Source of the DNA: JAJPJE01 sp963724985 | Lineage (GTDB): Bacteria > Acidobacteriota > Terriglobia > Terriglobales > Acidobacteriaceae | DNA length: 64,000 bases | Reading direction: 5' to 3' | NCBI GenBank assembly: GCA_963724985.1 | Contig: CAVRWV010000009.1 | Span: forward strand, 1 to 64,000 | Part shown: one piece after another, positions 63,392-64,000 of the stretch | How the letters are laid out: each line of letters opens with the position of its first letter | How positions within the stretch are numbered: the stretch's first letter is position 1 | The notes under the pieces: model-generated | What the model saw: only the letters and a program-made list of their open reading frames with translations | Told to the model about the DNA's origin: nothing | Databases searched by the model: none | Position numbers and translations under genes: made by a program

Positions 63392-64000
63392 ATGAAGTCT
63401 TTTGGATACCTCTGCGCAATCTTTCTCCTTAGCTTGTCAACGGCGTTTGCCGGCGATCAGAAACTGATTGCCCTGACCTTCGACGATGGGCCGCGTCCCT
63501 ACATTCTTTATGGGTACAGCGCGCCGGGCGTGAAGCCAGTGCCGAGCCTGCTGGATCTGCTCGACAAGAACCACGCCAAGGCGACGTTCTTCGTTATGGG
63601 CTGGCGCCTGCTGCCGAAGACCTATGGCGAACGCCATGAATATCGGACCGACAAGACTTGCCTCGATGCTGCCCACGAAGTCGTTCGCCGCGGACACGAG
63701 ATCGAGAACCATACGTTCAGCCACGTACAGCTCAAACAGTTTGAGCAGAGGAAAGGCGAGGCCGCCGCTGTCGCCGACGTCGATCACGGCGCGCAGTTGA
63801 TCAAGACTGTTACCGGATCGCAGCCGCACTATCTGCGCCCGCCCGACTGGATCATGCCGTCGGATCTCGAGAAAGACCTGCAGCATCGCGGCTGGACCGT
63901 GTTAACGATCTCCTCGGAGATGCCAGTCGCAATACGAGATATCAATTCTCTCGATTACCTCTGCGCCGGCAAAGCGACCCAATGCCCGAAGCCTTCGCTC
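63392..64000 (+). CDS. Exported polysaccharide deacetylase, NodB family (runs off right edge)
   Basis: An open frame from ATG 63392 to the window end, 203 residues so far. The signal peptide (KSFGYLCAIFLLSLSTAFA) has an AFA-G site. The catalytic domain begins at LIALTFDDGPRPY, whose first Asp is the base and second a metal ligand. The other metal ligands are in HEIENHTFSH (HxxxH). LRPPDW is the third motif. Such enzymes remove acetyl groups from chitin-like, peptidoglycan or exopolysaccharide GlcNAc. The C-terminus is missing. Confidence 0.9.
   Translation, partial: MKSFGYLCAIFLLSLSTAFAGDQKLIALTFDDGPRPYILYGYSAPGVKPVPSLLDLLDKNHAKATFFVMGWRLLPKTYGERHEYRTDKTCLDAAHEVVRRGHEIENHTFSHVQLKQFEQRKGEAAAVADVDHGAQLIKTVTGSQPHYLRPPDWIMPSDLEKDLQHRGWTVLTISSEMPVAIRDINSLDYLCAGKATQCPKPSL

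Noticed and set aside
1..64000. CRISPR array, insertion sequence, prophage or integron
   Set aside because: No regularly spaced repeats, transposase, integrase or phage structural gene was seen anywhere in the window.

Overview
The window looks like chromosome from an acidobacterium, probably of the Terriglobia/Acidobacteriales type. This is inferred from gene families rather than from a marker gene. It carries three large MacB/FtsX-like permeases of the duplicated acidobacterial type, a TonB-dependent Oar-like receptor with an N-terminal carboxypeptidase-regulatory domain, LytTR and NtrC two-component systems, and several small proteins of acidobacterial appearance. No rRNA gene, canonical tRNA gene, CRISPR array or transposase was seen.

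Layout. (1) Positions 1-13759, minus strand: an exopolysaccharide operon read right to left. It encodes a NusG/UpxY-like antiterminator, a Wza-like export protein, a Wzc-like co-polymerase/tyrosine kinase, a WbaP-type initiating sugar transferase, five glycosyltransferases, a polymerase/ligase-like membrane protein, a GDP-mannose 4,6-dehydratase-like enzyme and a hexapeptide acyltransferase. It is preceded by a leader of nearly 1 kb rich in inverted repeats and faces a PilZ (c-di-GMP) protein. (2) 15.7-20.6 kb: a Cys/His-rich secreted protein and a CusBA/CzcBA-type heavy-metal RND pump. (3) 20.6-34.0 kb: a divergent efflux-like locus with a lone permease on the minus strand, and on the plus strand an HlyD-type adaptor, an ABC ATPase, two permeases, a permease remnant, a second ATPase, a sigma54-dependent response regulator and its NtrY-like kinase. 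A sigma54-type promoter and two palindromes lie upstream. (4) 34.0-40.7 kb: a DUF1275 membrane protein, a heavily frameshifted Oar-like receptor and a LytS/LytTR pair. (5) 40.8-53.8 kb: secreted and carbohydrate genes (periplasmic nucleosidase, GH3 glucosidase, glycogen phosphorylase), several lineage-specific unknowns and a BON-domain protein with a possible switching leader. (6) 53.8-56.5 kb: a Ro60 (TROVE) protein preceded by two tandem structured RNAs that fit bacterial Y RNAs; the second carries a near-perfect, circularly permuted tRNA-like module. (7) 56.5-64 kb: housekeeping and small genes (YjbR, Trm112-like, HtrA, CoaE, FolD), a MacB-like permease and the start of a polysaccharide deacetylase.

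The standout is the Ro60/Y RNA locus. Two RNAs share the same internal-loop sequences but different compensating helices, and one presents T-arm, closed acceptor-like stem and D-arm in that order. A 96-residue unknown protein sits between the RNAs and Ro60, and two copies of a 58-59 base repeat flank the RNA-plus-ORF segment.

Quality warning: at least 17 single-base frameshifts break otherwise well-conserved genes, many but not all at short homopolymers, with six in the receptor alone. Spread over unrelated genes, most are more likely sequencing or assembly errors than real mutations. Genes are annotated across them, and the approximate positions are given.
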